From an uncultured Brevundimonas sp. (GTDB lineage: Bacteria > Pseudomonadota > Alphaproteobacteria > Caulobacterales > Caulobacteraceae): a stretch of DNA of 38,385 bases. Every line of letters starts with the position of its first letter. Position 1 is the stretch's first letter. The position numbers were made by a program, and so were the translations under genes. The notes below the pieces were generated by a model that worked only from the letters and a program-made list of their open reading frames with translations, was not told the DNA's origin and made no database searches. The DNA is taken from the NCBI RefSeq assembly GCF_937863155.1, contig NZ_CALMFB010000071.1, positions 1-38,385 on the forward strand, given 5' to 3'. This document shows positions 6,881-12,683 of this stretch, in pieces.

Positions 6881-7345
6881 CTACTTTTTCGGCTGGGCGG
6901 CAAGGATCGCTGCCGCGTCCCACACGCCTTCTCGCTCGGGATCGACTTCTTCCTCACGGTAGAAGCGCACAAGCACGTCCATGCCGGGCTGAATGACCTG
7001 CTGGACTCCGCCACCAAAGGTCTGGGACTGCCCATAGGCCGAAGTATTGCAGGTGACATAGCCGCAATTCGTGTTGGCCTGCGCATTGGCGAACGTTTGC
7101 GTCGGAAGGGCTCGCGTTCCGGTCGTAGTGGTGTCGCGAGAGTTCTGAATGATGAAATATCTATAACCACGCGCCTGGGCGGCGGTAGCTGCCTCGACAA
7201 ATACGCGCCTTTGAACCCGCGCGGCGCTGCTATACTCGTCCCCACTGCCAGAGATGATCGCCGTCCGATCATCAAGCATCATGGTTTCGGCGGTGACGCA
7301 TCCGCTCAAGAGCATCGCCGCCGCTAAAACTGCCAGTTTCTTCAT
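6881..7345 (-). CDS. CC0125/CC1285-like lipoprotein, candidate lysogenic conversion gene
   Basis: A 154-residue lipoprotein. The N-terminus has a Lys-Lys pair, a hydrophobic stretch and lipobox LLSGC with Cys16, so it should be exported and lipid-anchored. The mature part contains GYRYFIIQNSRDTTTTGT and ends with PGMDVLVRFYREEE, resembling the CC0125/CC1285 lipoproteins of Caulobacter; this match is from memory. The gene starts 20 bases after the repressor gene on the same strand, so it is probably co-transcribed with it and made in the lysogen. That position suggests a change to the host envelope, such as exclusion of other phages. Its own function is unproven. Confidence 0.8.
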   Translation of the reverse strand: MKKLAVLAAAMLLSGCVTAETMMLDDRTAIISGSGDEYSSAARVQRRVFVEAATAAQARGYRYFIIQNSRDTTTTGTRALPTQTFANAQANTNCGYVTCNTSAYGQSQTFGGGVQQVIQPGMDVLVRFYREEEVDPEREGVWDAAAILAAQPKK

Positions 7346-7365
7346 CGCCCCCTCCGTCTTGTTGC

Positions 7366-7680
7366 CTAGCTCGCTTGCCGCAAGGGCCGCGACCGATCTT
7401 CAGTGTTGGGCTGCTCTGGCTTTGCAACCTCTCGAACGACCGCCTCCAGCCTCCGAATGCGCATAGCCTCTTCCGGGTGCATCATCAGCTCATGCGGGCG
7501 AATGTTCAGCAGCGCTGCGATCTCATGCATCTCTGATGGCTTCGGCTCCTGAATGCCGTGCCAAATCTTGTTCGCCTTGGCGGGTAGCCAGCCCAACTCA
7601 GTCACCAGTGTCCGCTGGATCTTGTCCTGCGTGGCGAACCATTCCTGGAGATACCAGAGGGGTTTTTCGGGAGCAGCCAT
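7366..7680 (-). CDS. CI-like repressor of the lysogenic state
   Basis: A 104-residue DNA-binding protein. The helix-turn-helix lies at about residues 17-65: IQRTLVTELGWLPAKANKIW, then EMHEIAALLNIRPHELM, in the manner of XRE-type regulators. It is short and has no C-terminal LexA-like protease domain, so induction cannot occur by RecA-aided self-cleavage as in lambda; an antirepressor route is more likely (see 31771-32487). ATG at 7680 is chosen since it is the natural domain start and lies 6 bases after a GATAAT -10, so its mRNA would be leaderless. Divergent from the Cro-like gene. Confidence 0.8.
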   Translation of the reverse strand: MAAPEKPLWYLQEWFATQDKIQRTLVTELGWLPAKANKIWHGIQEPKPSEMHEIAALLNIRPHELMMHPEEAMRIRRLEAVVREVAKPEQPNTEDRSRPLRQAS

Positions 7681-7681
7681 G

Positions 7682-7696
7682 TTCACATTATCTGAA
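7682..7696. promoter_or_regulatory. Operator OR and -10 of the repressor promoter PRM
   Basis: TTCACATTATCTGAA matches the operator consensus with one arm change. Its complement contains GATAAT (7692-7687), a strong -10 for leftward transcription of the repressor. No good -35 is present, as in activator-dependent maintenance promoters. The repressor ATG begins 6 bases after this -10. Confidence 0.65.
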
Positions 7697-7739
7697 AACG
7701 GCTGCGCGGCGTCTGTAAGCCACAAGTGAATATCGCTTC

Positions 7740-7768
7740 TTGACCGAATGTTCACTTCAGGTGAATAT
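7740..7768 (+). promoter_or_regulatory. PR promoter of the rightward early operon
   Basis: TTGACC (7740-7745) and GAATAT (7763-7768) are 17 bases apart. Transcription should start near 7774-7775, at or next to the ATG of the Cro-like gene, giving a leaderless or near-leaderless message. Confidence 0.7.
7751..7765. promoter_or_regulatory. Repressor operator inside PR
   Basis: TTCACTTCAGGTGAA has perfect TTCAC/GTGAA arms. It covers the PR spacer and the first part of the -10. A half-site GTGAA followed by TAT lies upstream at 7726-7730. Confidence 0.75.
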
Positions 7769-7773
7769 GAGGC

Positions 7774-8004
7774 ATGGACCTCGCCACACATCGAAACGCG
7801 CTCGGCCTCTCTTTGGAGGAATGTGCTGTCGCGCTTGGCCTCAGCCCTAACAGCAAGGGTTGGCTGTCTGAAATCGAGAACGGTCATCGCCCGGCATCGC
7901 TCCGGCTTGCCCTGAAAATCGAAGCATGGAGCAAGGGAAAGGTCTCGGCCGCTAGCGTGTGCCCAGAGATCGAGGCCGTTCGTCCGGTCAGGAAGCGAGC
8001 CTGA
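7774..8004 (+). CDS. Cro-like helix-turn-helix regulator
   Basis: A 76-residue protein with a single XRE-type helix-turn-helix: LGLSLEECAVALGLSPNSKG, then GWLSEIENGHRPASLRLALK. It is the first gene after PR and divergent from the repressor, the classic place for Cro. A Cro protein binds the same operators with different preference and favours lytic growth. The ATG at 7774 is 5 bases after the -10, so translation may begin on a leaderless message. GAGG lies only one base upstream, too close for a normal ribosome site. Confidence 0.8.
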   Translation: MDLATHRNALGLSLEECAVALGLSPNSKGWLSEIENGHRPASLRLALKIEAWSKGKVSAASVCPEIEAVRPVRKRA

Positions 8005-8023
8005 CGCCATGCACAAGGCCGCC

Positions 8024-8296
8024 TCAGACACTCCTAGCCTTCGCCCGATATTGAAGGGCGCAGCGGATCAGTTGGTCCCGCTGGCGTCTGGTTCGCGCAG
8101 TCTGGGCCTGAGCCTCGGCCTCATGGGCGAGGGCCATCCAGTCGATCCGGGCCTCGCGTTCGAGCGGCGCGTAGCTGGCGACCCTGTTCACGAAGTCGAC
8201 CCACACCACCACGCCGCCCGTCGCGGCCTCTGCCTGTCTGTCCATGGGGCCTTTGTCGCCCAGGGCGAGGCAAGCGTCACCGAAACAATCCACCAC
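8024..8296 (-). CDS. Hypothetical protein antisense to the PR operon
   Basis: A 90-residue minus-strand frame lying between the Cro-like and CII-like genes, both on plus. Codon third positions are GC-rich and the C-terminal half (EREARIDWMALAHEAEAQAQ and following) has the look of a natural charged helix. The overlapping plus-strand frame 8009-8320 looks less protein-like. If real, it would be transcribed against PR; otherwise this segment is an untranslated stretch of the PR message. Family not recognised. Confidence 0.4.
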   Translation of the reverse strand: MVDCFGDACLALGDKGPMDRQAEAATGGVVVWVDFVNRVASYAPLEREARIDWMALAHEAEAQAQTARTRRQRDQLIRCALQYRAKARSV

Positions 8297-8316
8297 GAAC
8301 GTTGTGAGAACAAGCG

Positions 8317-8733
8317 ATGAGTGTTCCCGTCCTCAAGGCGCTGACGAAGCGCATCCGCAAGCGCATCGGCTCGACGGAAATGGCGGCGCTCGCCGCTGGT
8401 CTGTCGAACAAGGGGGCGTGGAGCCTCTACGAAAGCGAGAACCACCCCGACACGACGTTGCCCCTGCACCGCTTCCTCGACTGCGCGAACGACGCCGAGA
8501 AGCAGACGCTGATCGACCTGATCCGCATGACGATGGAGAACGGCGGGGCGCCCGCCTGCGCCACGACCCAGGCCAGCGAAACGACCGAGGCGGCGGCGGA
8601 CCTTCAGAAGGTTGTGCGTCAAGCCGAAGCCGATGGCGTCGTGACCCCGCTGGAGCGCAGCCAGATCGTCGGCAAGGCGCTGGAGGTCCAGTCGCAGGCG
8701 GCTGACGTCATCAAAGCCGTGGGGGCTGCGTGA
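8317..8733 (+). CDS. CII-like phage regulatory protein
   Basis: A 138-residue protein whose N-terminal 65 residues look like a DNA-binding helical domain: LTKRIRKRIGSTEMAALAAG, then LSNKGAWSLYESENHPDTTL. It resembles phage CII-type regulatory proteins of the CP76 kind, which lack close similarity to lambda CII. The second half is a helical tail, possibly for oligomer formation. Second or third gene of the PR operon, matching the position of cII in lambda. A role in activating repressor synthesis is inferred from position. Confidence 0.6.
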   Translation: MSVPVLKALTKRIRKRIGSTEMAALAAGLSNKGAWSLYESENHPDTTLPLHRFLDCANDAEKQTLIDLIRMTMENGGAPACATTQASETTEAAADLQKVVRQAEADGVVTPLERSQIVGKALEVQSQAADVIKAVGAA

Positions 8734-9068
8734 TGTGCGACTTCAAGCCAGGGGATGAGATCGAGGTTGTAAAGGTCGGAAAACAGTCCAGCCTGTTTAT
8801 CAGTGTGGGGCAGATTCATGTCGTCCGCGAGGTCGCTCTTCAGAGAGATCAGTACGGAAACGTCGTGGCTTGGGATGACGGCGAAACGGTCGGCGTGAAG
8901 CTCGCTGGTATCGTGGCCCACAAACCCGGCTCGATACATATGGACGCTCTTTTCCACCCGGCTCTGTTCCGCAAGGTCCAGCGCCGCGACCTGGACGCAT
9001 GGCTCAAGACCTCGGTCGGCAACACCGACAAGCTGGATAAGCGCCAGAAGGCGGGGGTGCGCGCATGA
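8733..9068 (+). CDS. Hypothetical small early protein
   Basis: A 111-residue protein starting at ATG 8733, overlapping the previous stop. The N-terminus KPGDEIEVVKVG and following strands suggest a small beta-barrel, and the end carries WLKTSVGNTDKLDKRQ, a motif I associate with small proteins of many alphaproteobacterial phages. Function unknown. It overlaps the next short gene by 4 bases. Confidence 0.65.
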   Translation: MCDFKPGDEIEVVKVGKQSSLFISVGQIHVVREVALQRDQYGNVVAWDDGETVGVKLAGIVAHKPGSIHMDALFHPALFRKVQRRDLDAWLKTSVGNTDKLDKRQKAGVRA

Positions 9069-9220
9069 CCCGCACCGTCAACGTCACCGCCTGCACCCTT
9101 CGCCGGGACGACAAATACCTCGTTCTCTTCACGTCCAAGGCTGGCCCCGGCCAAGCTGTCTCTGACCATCCCGTGAAGGTCGGATCGGACGTTCGCGTTC
9201 GTGACGGGAGGGGCGTCTGA
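9065..9220 (+). CDS. Very small early protein
   Basis: A 51-residue frame starting at ATG 9065 within the end of the upstream gene (ATGA) and ending in TGATG with the next start. The protein begins MTRTVNVTACTLRRDDKYLV and is basic. The perfect coupling on both sides is the main evidence that it is translated. No family recognised. Confidence 0.6.
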   Translation: MTRTVNVTACTLRRDDKYLVLFTSKAGPGQAVSDHPVKVGSDVRVRDGRGV

Positions 9221-9444
9221 TGCGCATCCACATCCTCTCCCACTTCTTCCGCCCCGACCCTGTAGCCCGCGCCCTCTCCAATCTGGAGGACGCTCGGCAG
9301 AACTTCGCCGAGGCCTACCGTGAACACCGCATCGCCACAGACCGCCAGGACACCCGCCGCATGGGCATGGCAGCCGCCGTCCTGCGCGAGGCCAACAAGC
9401 ACCTGATCCGTGCAGAGCGCGCCTATGACGAGGCGCGGGCATGA
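9220..9444 (+). CDS. Hypothetical small helical protein
   Basis: A 74-residue, strongly helical protein (ARALSNLEDARQNFAEAYRE and following), rich in Arg and Ala. Start overlaps the upstream stop by one base; the end overlaps rusA by 4 bases. No family recognised. The position before rusA suggests a DNA metabolism accessory role at most. Confidence 0.6.
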   Translation: MRIHILSHFFRPDPVARALSNLEDARQNFAEAYREHRIATDRQDTRRMGMAAAVLREANKHLIRAERAYDEARA

Positions 9445-9815
9445 TCGAGCTGACCCTGCCTTATCCGCCCTCGGCAAACCGCCTGTGGCGCTCGGTCCCC
9501 GGCCTCAAGAGTCCGATCAAGAGCCGCGAATATGTCGCGTGGCTGCGGGCCGTGGCCGCCGCCATTCCCATGGCCGCCCGCTCCGAGATCAAGGGCCGGT
9601 TTCACGCTGAGATCCTGGCCGACCGTCCCGACCGACGCGCCCGCGACCTCGACAACCTGATCAAGCCGATCCTCGACGCCCTCAAGCCGACGCCCCAGGG
9701 CAAGGGCGTGATCGAGGACGACCACCTTTCCCAACCCATCACCATCCGCTGGACCGGCGACGAGCCCGTTAAGGCCGCCTGCGTCCGCGTGATCCTGACC
9801 GAGGCAAAGCAATGA
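9441..9815 (+). CDS. rusA: RusA-type Holliday junction resolvase
   Basis: A 124-residue RusA-family endonuclease. It begins with the family hallmark LPYPPSANRLWR and carries the catalytic Asp-rich motif RRARDLDNLIKPILDALK at about residues 70-87, then IEDDHLSQ with a further acidic pair. RusA dimers cut four-way DNA junctions symmetrically; phages use them to resolve recombination or replication branches before packaging. It fits with the Erf recombination genes of the left arm, and with headful packaging, which needs unbranched concatemers. Confidence 0.9.
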   Translation: MIELTLPYPPSANRLWRSVPGLKSPIKSREYVAWLRAVAAAIPMAARSEIKGRFHAEILADRPDRRARDLDNLIKPILDALKPTPQGKGVIEDDHLSQPITIRWTGDEPVKAACVRVILTEAKQ

Positions 9816-9979
9816 GCCAATCCATAGGCATATTCGCCACCGCGCGCCGACCCCGCATCGACCTGTCCGACATTTGGGCCGTTCGACAGCAGTTCCCCCG
9901 CGCTGGCGCCCAGTTCATCGCCACCAAGCTCGGCGTCTCCATGGAAGACGTGCGACGCCTGCTGGGAGCGGAGCAATGA
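9812..9979 (+). CDS. Small helix-turn-helix-like protein
   Basis: A 55-residue frame, ATG at 9812 overlapping the rusA stop and its own stop overlapping the next ATG. The C-terminal half (FIATKLGVSMEDVRRLLG) has the spacing of a short helix-turn-helix. It could be a minimal DNA-binding protein. Function unknown. Confidence 0.55.
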   Translation: MSQSIGIFATARRPRIDLSDIWAVRQQFPRAGAQFIATKLGVSMEDVRRLLGAEQ

Positions 9980-10386
9980 GGGTCACCGGACGACAGGTCG
10001 CTGACTTCGTGGCCGAGCGCCACGGCTTGACGTTCGACCAACTGATTTCCGACCGGCGACACAAGCCCATCGCCCGACCGCGCCAGATCGCCATGTACGT
10101 CATGCGTGAGGTCTGCCCGCACCTGAGCCTGCCCACCATCGGCAGGATTCTGGGCGGACGGGACCACACCACCATCCTGCACGGCGTCCAGCGCATCGAA
10201 GCGCTGATCCACACCCATGAGGACGTGCTGAGGGAGGTTCTGGCCGCCCTGCGCCACTTCGACAACGAAGCCCTGTCGACGGACATCTTGCTGGAGGCCC
10301 GGATCGACGCGGCGACCAAGCACCTTAACACGCTTCTGCATGAGCGCAGACTGGCTGAGGTGCGGGCCATGAAGGTGGCCGCCTGA
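9976..10386 (+). CDS. DnaA domain IV-like DNA-binding protein
   Basis: A 136-residue protein matching only the C-terminal DNA-binding domain of DnaA: RPRQIAMYVMREVCPHLSLP followed by IGRILGGRDHTTILHG, where GGRDHTT at residues 60-66 is the hallmark of the part that reads DnaA boxes. There is no ATPase domain. The remaining 65 residues are a helical extension. The start MRVTGRQVADFV at 9976 overlaps the preceding stop. It sits directly before the O-like replication gene, so it may bind origin sites, recruit or compete with host DnaA, or regulate transcription. Such stand-alone domains occur in several alphaproteobacterial phages. Confidence 0.85.
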   Translation: MRVTGRQVADFVAERHGLTFDQLISDRRHKPIARPRQIAMYVMREVCPHLSLPTIGRILGGRDHTTILHGVQRIEALIHTHEDVLREVLAALRHFDNEALSTDILLEARIDAATKHLNTLLHERRLAEVRAMKVAA

Positions 10387-10387
10387 C

Positions 10388-11131
10388 ATGAGCATCGCCC
10401 TGATGACAGAGGTGTGGCGCATGGACCTGCCGCCGTCTGACAAGATGGTGCTTTTGGCCCTTGCTGACGCCGCAAACGACGACGGTGTGACGTGGATAGC
10501 TGTAGCGTCTCGCAAGCAAACGGAAAGGCTGGACCTAAAGAAGAAATCAGGCCTGTCTGAACGCGCAATTCAAGGCGCCATCAAGCGCCTGTGCGAGGCT
10601 GGTTTTCTGGCTCGCGACGAGCGCGCCGGAAGGGGCGTAATATACACCGTCACCCCCGCAGCAAATGCGCCCCGCAGCAAATGCGCCCCCGCAGAAAACG
10701 ACGCTAACCCCCGCAGCTCCTGCGGGGAAACCGTAAGTAACCCTCATACCTCCTCAGAAGGTAAACCTTCTTCGGAGGACGCGCGGACGACTTCGTTCGA
10801 TGTTTTCTGGAAAGCCTACCCTGCCAAGACGGGCAAGGGGGCTGCTCGCCGGGCATTCGAGGCGGCGGCCAAGAAAATCCGCAAGGACGGGGGCGATCCT
10901 CTCGGCGTGATGCTGGCGGCTCTGGAGCGAGCGGTCGCCTCCGCCTGCTGGAACGACCCGACCTACACCAAGCCGAACCCCGCCACCTGGCTCAGTCAGG
11001 AGCGATGGGAGGACGACTACGGTCCGCCTGCTGCTGGGCGATCAAGCCCGACCGGAACGGTCGCCCCGGCCCCCATGAGCCCCGAACTTCAAGCCCGCCG
11101 CAGAGCCCTTCTGGAGGCCGCCGATGCCTAA
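10388..11131 (+). CDS. O-like phage replication initiation protein
   Basis: A 247-residue protein of the helix-turn-helix replication type. Residues 15-90 form a winged helix: PPSDKMVLLALADAANDDG, then LSERAIQGAIKRLCEAGFLA. A low-complexity linker follows (about 95-135), encoded by the iteron region. The C-terminal domain holds FDVFWKAYPAKTGKGAARRA and ends with NPATWLSQERWEDDY, the pattern of phage O/DnaT-like helicase loaders. It should bind the origin inside its own gene and bring the host helicase, since no phage helicase is seen. The start follows the DnaA-like gene by one base. Confidence 0.8.
   Translation: MSIALMTEVWRMDLPPSDKMVLLALADAANDDGVTWIAVASRKQTERLDLKKKSGLSERAIQGAIKRLCEAGFLARDERAGRGVIYTVTPAANAPRSKCAPAENDANPRSSCGETVSNPHTSSEGKPSSEDARTTSFDVFWKAYPAKTGKGAARRAFEAAAKKIRKDGGDPLGVMLAALERAVASACWNDPTYTKPNPATWLSQERWEDDYGPPAAGRSSPTGTVAPAPMSPELQARRRALLEAADA
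10654..10727 (+). repeat. Iterons and hairpin inside the replication gene, candidate origin
   Basis: CCCCGCAGCAAATGCG occurs twice in tandem without a gap (10654-10669, 10670-10685). A degenerate copy starts at 10687 (CCCCGCAGAAAACG). A fourth begins at 10709 and forms the perfect palindrome CCCCGCAG-CTC-CTGCGGGG (10709-10727). A further palindrome, AGAAGGT-AA-ACCTTCT, lies at 10756-10771. They fall in the linker-coding part of the O-like gene, just as lambda carries its origin iterons within gene O. Confidence 0.7.
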
Positions 11132-11390
11132 GCTCCCCCTGACCGTTGATGTCGATTTCTACACTGCGATGGCTCGCGCCACCTCGGAGGCCTTTGCTGA
11201 CAGCTACCTCTCGGGGGCCGAGCTTTACGCGGGCCGCCTGCTGCCCCGCACTCACATCGCCTGGGAGCGGCTGAGAGAAAACGGGGCCGCGATGAAGGTG
11301 ATGAACCAGCAGTGCGTGAAACTGATCGAGCCCCCGTATTTCGATGCCGCCCGGTTCGATCAGATGGCGCCTGTGTCCCGCGCCGCATGA
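11124..11390 (+). CDS. Hypothetical protein after the replication gene
   Basis: An 88-residue protein overlapping the replication gene by 8 bases. It starts MPKLPLTVDVDFYTAMARAT and contains LRENGAAMKVMNQQCVKLIE. Helical, with no recognised motif. Its end overlaps the next start by 4 bases, so it belongs to the same operon. Confidence 0.6.
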   Translation: MPKLPLTVDVDFYTAMARATSEAFADSYLSGAELYAGRLLPRTHIAWERLRENGAAMKVMNQQCVKLIEPPYFDAARFDQMAPVSRAA

Positions 11391-11584
11391 CCCCGCTCGA
11401 CCACAATCTGACCCGCGTCCTCTACCCGATCCTCTGCGATCTAGCGGAGGGGGCAAACAAGGCGGGCCACCTGACGCCAGCCAAGGCGGGACAGATGGCC
11501 AGCAAGCCTACGGCACGGGCGGTCGAGGCAGTCGCCAACGAGCTTAAGCGGATGATCCGCGTGGAAGAGGGGAAGGTGAAATGA
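11387..11584 (+). CDS. Hypothetical small protein before the NusG-like gene
   Basis: A 65-residue helical protein starting at ATG 11387 (coupled to the upstream stop) and ending with a 4-base overlap into the NusG-like gene. A segment KAGHLTPAKAGQMASKPTAR precedes an amphipathic helix. No family recognised. Tight coupling to the NusG-like gene suggests the two are made together. Confidence 0.55.
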   Translation: MTPLDHNLTRVLYPILCDLAEGANKAGHLTPAKAGQMASKPTARAVEAVANELKRMIRVEEGKVK

Positions 11585-12129
11585 CCGATCAGCGCTGGAA
11601 CCTGAAAGCCAAGCTTGACCCGCAGGAGCGCCAGGCGTGGTTTGTGGTCAGGACAAATGCCCGGTGCGAGCGTAAGGCCCTCAATGGACTGCAAGAGCGC
11701 GGCTTCACCACCTACATGCCGGTAGAGGCGAAGTGGCGCCGTAACGGTCGGGAGCGGAAACGGGTCGAGGGTCCGCTGATGGTCGGATACCTGTTCGCCG
11801 CGCTGGAGCCGGGCCAGTCGATCTACGACCTGCGCCGTACCGATGGGGTTCATTCCGTCGTCGGGGTCAACGGGACGCCCATTCAGGTCAGCCCTTGGGA
11901 CATCCTGCGCTTCGCCGCCGCTGAGGACGAGGGCGCCTATGACCGCACCGGGGCCAAGCGGCCAGAGTTCAAGCCGGGCGAAATGGTGAAGATCACGGCG
12001 GGCCACTTCAAGGGCTATGACGCCAAGGTCGACTCCATGCTGCCTGATGGGAAGGTGCGGATCATCCTCGACACCAAGTTCATCCGGGGAGAGCTGACCT
12101 ATGACGACGACCAACTGAGAGCGGCCTAA
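11581..12129 (+). CDS. NusG-like transcription factor, candidate late antiterminator
   Basis: A 182-residue protein with both domains of the NusG/RfaH family. The NGN domain spans about 19-110 (AWFVVRTNARCERKALNGLQ, then GPLMVGYLFAAL, then DGVHSVVGVNGTP), and the KOW domain about 133-165 (FKPGEMVKITAGHFKGYDAK, then GKVRIILD). NusG-type proteins bind RNA polymerase and control pausing and termination. It is the last gene of the early operon, ahead of the tRNA and terminase, where lambdoid phages have Q. I infer that it lets PR transcripts read into the late genes; a general NusG paralogue is the alternative. Confidence 0.85.
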   Translation: MTDQRWNLKAKLDPQERQAWFVVRTNARCERKALNGLQERGFTTYMPVEAKWRRNGRERKRVEGPLMVGYLFAALEPGQSIYDLRRTDGVHSVVGVNGTPIQVSPWDILRFAAAEDEGAYDRTGAKRPEFKPGEMVKITAGHFKGYDAKVDSMLPDGKVRIILDTKFIRGELTYDDDQLRAA

Positions 12130-12150
12130 TAGTGCGGTTCGCTTTTTGTG

Positions 12151-12174
12151 CTCACAAGGTGTTGCGGTTGTGAG
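12151..12174 (+). promoter_or_regulatory. Inverted repeat downstream of the NusG-like gene
   Basis: CTCACAA (12151-12157) and TTGTGAG (12168-12174) form a perfect 7-bp stem with a 10-base loop. No T-tract follows, so it is not a standard terminator. A second small hairpin, CAGGC-TTC-GCCTG, lies at 12203-12215. Both sit in the 197-base untranslated stretch between the NusG-like gene and the tRNA, a place where an antiterminator might load. Confidence 0.4.
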
Positions 12175-12326
12175 GAAAGCGGGGTAGAGGTGGGGTAACG
12201 GTCAGGCTTCGCCTGCCGGGGACGACCGGCGTTGATCCGAACAGGGGCCATGTGGCCGCGCCGATCCCCCACCTCACGCAGGGCGTTGAGCCTTGGCCGG
12301 GGTGAAGTGCGGAGCGTCTCTATTTC

Positions 12327-12400
12327 GCATCTCTAGCTCAATGGCAGAGCCACAGCCTTCCAAGCTGAGGACGAGGGTTCGATTCCCTCGGGATGCTCCA
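12327..12400 (+). tRNA. tRNA-Gly (anticodon TCC)
   Basis: A complete 74-nt cloverleaf including an encoded CCA. Acceptor strands GCATCTC and GGGATGC pair with one G-T wobble; the D stem is GCTC/GAGC; the anticodon loop CTTCCAA (12357-12363) carries TCC at 12359-12361; the T arm is GAGGG-TTCGATT-CCCTC. It decodes GGA glycine codons, scarce in GC-rich genomes, and may help translate phage late genes. The outermost anticodon-stem pair is mismatched. Confidence 0.92.
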
Positions 12401-12683
12401 CCTTCGCCCTCAGCCGCAGCGGACACGCAGCAACAGCTATCTGGAACCCAGCCGCAGAGCGCGCTTGGGGCGAACCCTCTTATTCCCGCGCATCCTCCTT
12501 TCCTGGGCTCGACCGAGCGGAGCAGGCCACACCGGACCTTAGATGCGAAAAGCAGACCTGCGCGCGGGGGCCTCAAGGGGTTCATAAGGGCAGGTAAGGC
12601 CGGGACACTCGGACGACATTCAGCAGCCAGGAAGCCGCAAGGTCTGGTGACGGGAGCGGCCACCCAATCGGCCGAATATAATA
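12401..12683 (+). other. Noncoding stretch between tRNA and terminase
   Basis: 283 bases without a credible gene. An open plus-strand frame runs through it but also reads across the tRNA and has no natural-looking protein. TATAAT occurs at 12677-12682, just before the terminase TTG, with no matching -35. The stretch may hold the late leader and possibly the packaging start site, as P22-type phages cut near their small terminase gene, but no pac motif can be identified by eye. Confidence 0.4.

Noticed and set aside
8009-8320. 103-residue plus-strand frame after the Cro-like gene
   Set aside because: Ends in His- and Cys-rich nonsense-like sequence; the minus-strand frame in the same place has better protein character, though both remain uncertain.
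9769-10515. Minus-strand open frames of 217-248 residues opposite the DnaA-like gene
   Set aside because: The plus strand encodes an obvious DnaA domain IV and coupled genes; these frames are shadows.
10654-10727. CRISPR-like array in the replication gene
   Set aside because: Repeats are contiguous, without unique spacers of regular length, and fall inside a coding frame; iterons explain them better.
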